A DNA stretch of 8,662 bases from an uncultured Verrucomicrobium sp. (GTDB lineage: Bacteria; Verrucomicrobiota; Verrucomicrobiia; Methylacidiphilales; GAS474), in assembly GCA_903889845.1 (NCBI GenBank), contig CAISZB010000398.1:1-8662 (forward strand), written 5' to 3'. Shown here one piece after another: positions 6,804 through 8,662 of this stretch (positions are counted from its first letter, which is position 1; each line of letters starts with the position of its first letter). The position numbers and the translations under genes are program-made. The notes under the pieces are model-generated. The model saw only the letters and a program-made list of their open reading frames with translations. It was not told where the DNA came from and did not search any database.

Positions 6804-7226
6804 ATGGCACAAGTGAAAGCAGTGACGAAGTTTGCGCGCATCTCCGCCTTCAAGGCGCGGGAGGTGACGCGTGCTATCCAGGGGCTCCCCGCGGCGGACG
6901 CCCTGGAGCGGCTCGAATTCTATCCGAAGAAGGCCGCCCGGATCGTCTACAAGACGCTGCACTCCGCGATCTCCAATGCGGAGAATAACAACAATCTGAA
7001 CCGCGCCGACCTCATCGTGAAGGAAGCGATCATCGGCGAAGGCCCGACCCTCAAGCGTTTCCAGCCCAAGGCGCGCGGCAGCGCCGGCCCGATCCGCAAG
7101 CGGACCAGCCACGTCCGCATCGTCCTGGAAGAGGGCGAAGTGAAGCCGAAGGCTTCGAAGAAGGTTGCCAAGGCTCCCAAGGCCAAGGCTCCGGCCCAGG
7201 CTCAAGCCGAAAAGAAGGCCGAGTAA
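6804..7226 (+). CDS. rplV: 50S ribosomal protein L22 with Ala/Lys-rich tail
   Basis: L22 contacts all six domains of 23S rRNA and its beta-hairpin lines the exit tunnel near the constriction with L4. The N-terminal AVTKFARISAFKAREV and the central KKAARIVYKTLHSAISNAENN are typical. The signature region runs from KEAIIGEGPTLKRFQPKARG (residues 73-92), including the tunnel loop, to RKRTSHVRIVLEE (98-110). The protein is 140 residues against 110 in E. coli; the excess is a low-complexity tail (KASKKVAKAPKAKAPAQAQA) made from repeated AAGGCTC-like units. The start has an AAGGA ribosome-binding site. Its usual upstream neighbour rpsS is separated from it by the inserted gene. Confidence 0.98.
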   Translation: MAQVKAVTKFARISAFKAREVTRAIQGLPAADALERLEFYPKKAARIVYKTLHSAISNAENNNNLNRADLIVKEAIIGEGPTLKRFQPKARGSAGPIRKRTSHVRIVLEEGEVKPKASKKVAKAPKAKAPAQAQAEKKAE

Positions 7227-7256
7227 GTTTTAAATAAGCACTGAGAAAGAACCACT

Positions 7257-7904
7257 ATGGGTCAAAAAGTTAATCCGATCGGCTTCCGCGTCGCCGTCAA
7301 CCGCAACTGGCGGTCGATCTGGTACGCGGATAAGAAGGACTTCCCCGTCTACGTCGTCGAGGACTACCACATCCGCCGCTTCGTGAAGAAGAAGCTGGAG
7401 CAGGCCGCCGTCTCGAAGGTCGTCATCGAGCGCGCCGGCAACCGCGTCCGCGTCAACATCCACACCGCCCGCCCCGGCCTCGTCATCGGGCGCAAGGCGG
7501 CCGAGCTCGACAAGCTCAAGGAAGAGATCCGCGCCTTCACCAGCCAGGCCCGCGAGGTCCTGATCGACGTCAAGGAAGTGAAGAACCCGGAACTCGACGC
7601 CCAGCTCGTCGCCGAGAACATCGCCGCCCAGATCGAGCGCCGTATCTCCCATCGCCGCGCGATGAAGAAGGCCCTCCAGCTCACCATGAGCGTCGGCGCC
7701 CTCGGCATCCGCATCCGCGCCTCGGGCCGCCTCGGCGGTTCGGAAATCGCCCGCACGGAGCGTTACCTGGAAGGGAAAGTCCCCCTCCACACCCTCCGCG
7801 CCGACGTCGACTACGGTTTCACCGAAGCCAACACCCTTGCCGGCAAGATCGGCATCAAGGTCTGGATCTGCCGCAAGGAGGAAGCCCCTCTCGTGGCTGC
7901 CTAA
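7257..7904 (+). CDS. rpsC: 30S ribosomal protein S3
   Basis: S3 forms part of the mRNA entry channel and contributes to ribosomal helicase activity. The 215 residues begin GQKVNPIGFRVAVNRNW, followed by the type II KH domain and a C-terminal domain with RASGRLGGSEIARTERY and KVPLHTLRADVDYG. The entry-channel basic residues are kept in ERRISHRRAMKKALQ. The KH GXXG loop reads GRKA at residues 78-81, with Ala81 (codon GCG at 7497-7499) in place of the usual second Gly. The length is somewhat short of E. coli (233) because the acidic/basic tail is missing. The leader has only a weak GAGAAAG, and the ATG is preceded by AACCACT as in rplB. Confidence 0.98.
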   Translation: MGQKVNPIGFRVAVNRNWRSIWYADKKDFPVYVVEDYHIRRFVKKKLEQAAVSKVVIERAGNRVRVNIHTARPGLVIGRKAAELDKLKEEIRAFTSQAREVLIDVKEVKNPELDAQLVAENIAAQIERRISHRRAMKKALQLTMSVGALGIRIRASGRLGGSEIARTERYLEGKVPLHTLRADVDYGFTEANTLAGKIGIKVWICRKEEAPLVAA

Positions 7905-7932
7905 TTCATAACACTCTAGCCAGGACACCTCC

Positions 7933-8358
7933 ATGCCCCTGTTACCCAAGCGCGTTAAATACCGCAAAACCCAGCGCGGCAGCCGCAAAGGCACCGCCAC
8001 CCGGAATATCCAGATCGATTTCGGGAACTTCGCCCTCCAGACCCTGGAGCGCGCGTGGATCACGAACATCCAGATCGAAGCCTGCCGCGTTGCGATCACC
8101 CGCAACATGAAGCGCAAGGGCAAGCTCTGGACCCGCATCTTCCCCGACAAGTCGGTCACGGCCCGTCCCCCGGAAACCCGGATGGGTAAGGGAAAAGGCC
8201 AGCCCGAATACTGGGTCGCCGTGGTGAAGCCCGGCAACATCCTCTTTGAACTCGACGGGATTCCGGAGCCGACGGCGAAGGAATGTCTCCGACTCGCGGC
8301 GACGAAGCTGCCGATCCGGACCCGTTTCATCACCCGCGCAGGAAAGGTGGCAGCATGA
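7933..8358 (+). CDS. rplP: 50S ribosomal protein L16
   Basis: L16 binds 23S and 5S rRNA near the A site and is a late 50S assembly protein. The 141 residues open [16 protein letters not shown] and contain [11 protein letters not shown], the signature [20 protein letters not shown] and [19 protein letters not shown]. Arg83 in TRMGKGKG matches the E. coli Arg81 hydroxylation site of RoxA/YcfD; whether it is modified here cannot be seen. A probable AGGA Shine-Dalgarno sequence lies at 7922-7925, seven bases before the ATG. The stop TGA overlaps the rpmC start as ATGA (8355-8358), which suggests translational coupling. Confidence 0.98.
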   Translation: MPLLPKRVKYRKTQRGSRKGTATRNIQIDFGNFALQTLERAWITNIQIEACRVAITRNMKRKGKLWTRIFPDKSVTARPPETRMGKGKGQPEYWVAVVKPGNILFELDGIPEPTAKECLRLAATKLPIRTRFITRAGKVAA

Positions 8359-8579
8359 GCCTGAAAATTACCGACGCCCGCAATCTCTCCGACACGGAGC
8401 TCTCCGCGAAGAAGCAGGAGGCCCGCCAGGAAATCTTCAACCTCCGCCTGCAGCAGCAGACCGGCGCCCTCGAAAAGACGAGCCGCCTGGGCGAGCTCCG
8501 CAAGGACATCGCCAAGCTGGAGACCGTCGCCACCGAGCGCCGCAAGGGGGCTGAAGGTCGAATCGAAGAAAAAGGCTGA
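8355..8579 (+). CDS. rpmC: 50S ribosomal protein L29, 3' end probably frameshifted
   Basis: L29 is a small helical-hairpin protein at the tunnel exit beside L23. As read, 74 residues run from the ATG at 8355, which overlaps the rplP stop. AGG at 8345-8347 gives a ribosome-binding site seven bases upstream. The frame is open further upstream, but that would invade rplP with unrelated sequence. The family core is clear: [20 protein letters not shown] and [21 protein letters not shown]. After residue 65 the frame reads AEGRIEEKG and stops at 8577-8579. One base over, from 8551, the reading is [16 protein letters not shown] and stops at 8599-8601, a Lys/Ala-rich tail like those of L3 and L22 here. 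The switch point is the run of five G at 8546-8550, so a one-base insertion is likely, giving an intended protein of about 81 residues. Confidence 0.93.
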   Translation: MSLKITDARNLSDTELSAKKQEARQEIFNLRLQQQTGALEKTSRLGELRKDIAKLETVATERRKGAEGRIEEKG

Positions 8580-8635
8580 GAAGGCCGTAAAGGCCGCCTA
8601 ATCGATTTGATACCGGCCCGGAAGGGAAAAAATTC

Positions 8636-8662
8636 TTGAACTCCAAGAAAAAACGCCCATCC
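8636..8662 (+). CDS. rpsQ: Possible start of 30S ribosomal protein S17, cut by the window edge
   Basis: S17 is the expected gene after rpmC. The last 61 bases hold no ATG. A TTG at 8636 opens a frame reading (M)NSKKKRPS to the right edge, compatible with the short basic N-terminus of many S17 proteins. A purine-rich GGAAGGG at 8620-8626 lies nine bases before it. Only nine codons are visible, so this rests on gene order and the ribosome-binding site. A start beyond the window is possible. Confidence 0.4.

Noticed and set aside
5982..7205. 407-codon minus-strand open frame across the inserted gene and rplV
   Set aside because: It crosses two plus-strand genes with better evidence, has no ribosome-binding context, and its sequence shows no recognisable domain.

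Overview
The window is a GC-rich stretch of the universal ribosomal-protein supercluster, with every supported gene on the + strand. The order is rpsG (5' end outside the window), fusA, rpsJ, rplC, rplD, rplW, rplB, rpsS, an uncharacterised gene, rplV, rpsC, rplP, rpmC, and a probable first few codons of rpsQ at the right edge. The str operon (S7, EF-G) runs straight into the S10 operon with no tuf gene between fusA and rpsJ. From memory this resembles chlamydial and verrucomicrobial genomes. Together with the GC-rich codon use, missing Shine-Dalgarno sequences and an unusual L2 C-terminus, I infer a PVC-superphylum bacterium, most likely Verrucomicrobiota. This is an inference, not a proven placement.

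Layout: positions 1-2647 hold S7 and EF-G. Positions 2712-5897 hold S10, L3, L4, L23, L2 and S19 with gaps of 13-39 bases. Positions 5898-6803 interrupt the nearly universal rpsS-rplV pair with a 274-codon gene (5940-6764) for a predicted exported protein: signal peptide, Gly/Pro/Lys linker, long coiled coil and a small beta-rich C-terminal domain. Positions 6804-8601 resume with L22, S3, L16 and L29, and L16/L29 overlap by 4 bases (ATGA). No terminator, rRNA, tRNA, IS element or CRISPR array was seen, and no gap exceeds 65 bases, so one polycistronic transcript is likely.

The most unusual item is the extra envelope-type gene inside the S10 operon. Its codon use differs from its neighbours, it has a clear Shine-Dalgarno sequence where the r-protein genes upstream have none, and hairpins sit before it, inside its first codons and after it. 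Second is an apparent single-base frameshift at the end of rpmC in a run of five G: the next frame carries a typical Lys/Ala-rich ribosomal-protein tail. Smaller points are His-to-Asn in the L2 NPVDHPHGGG motif and Gly-to-Ala in the S3 KH-domain GXXG loop.
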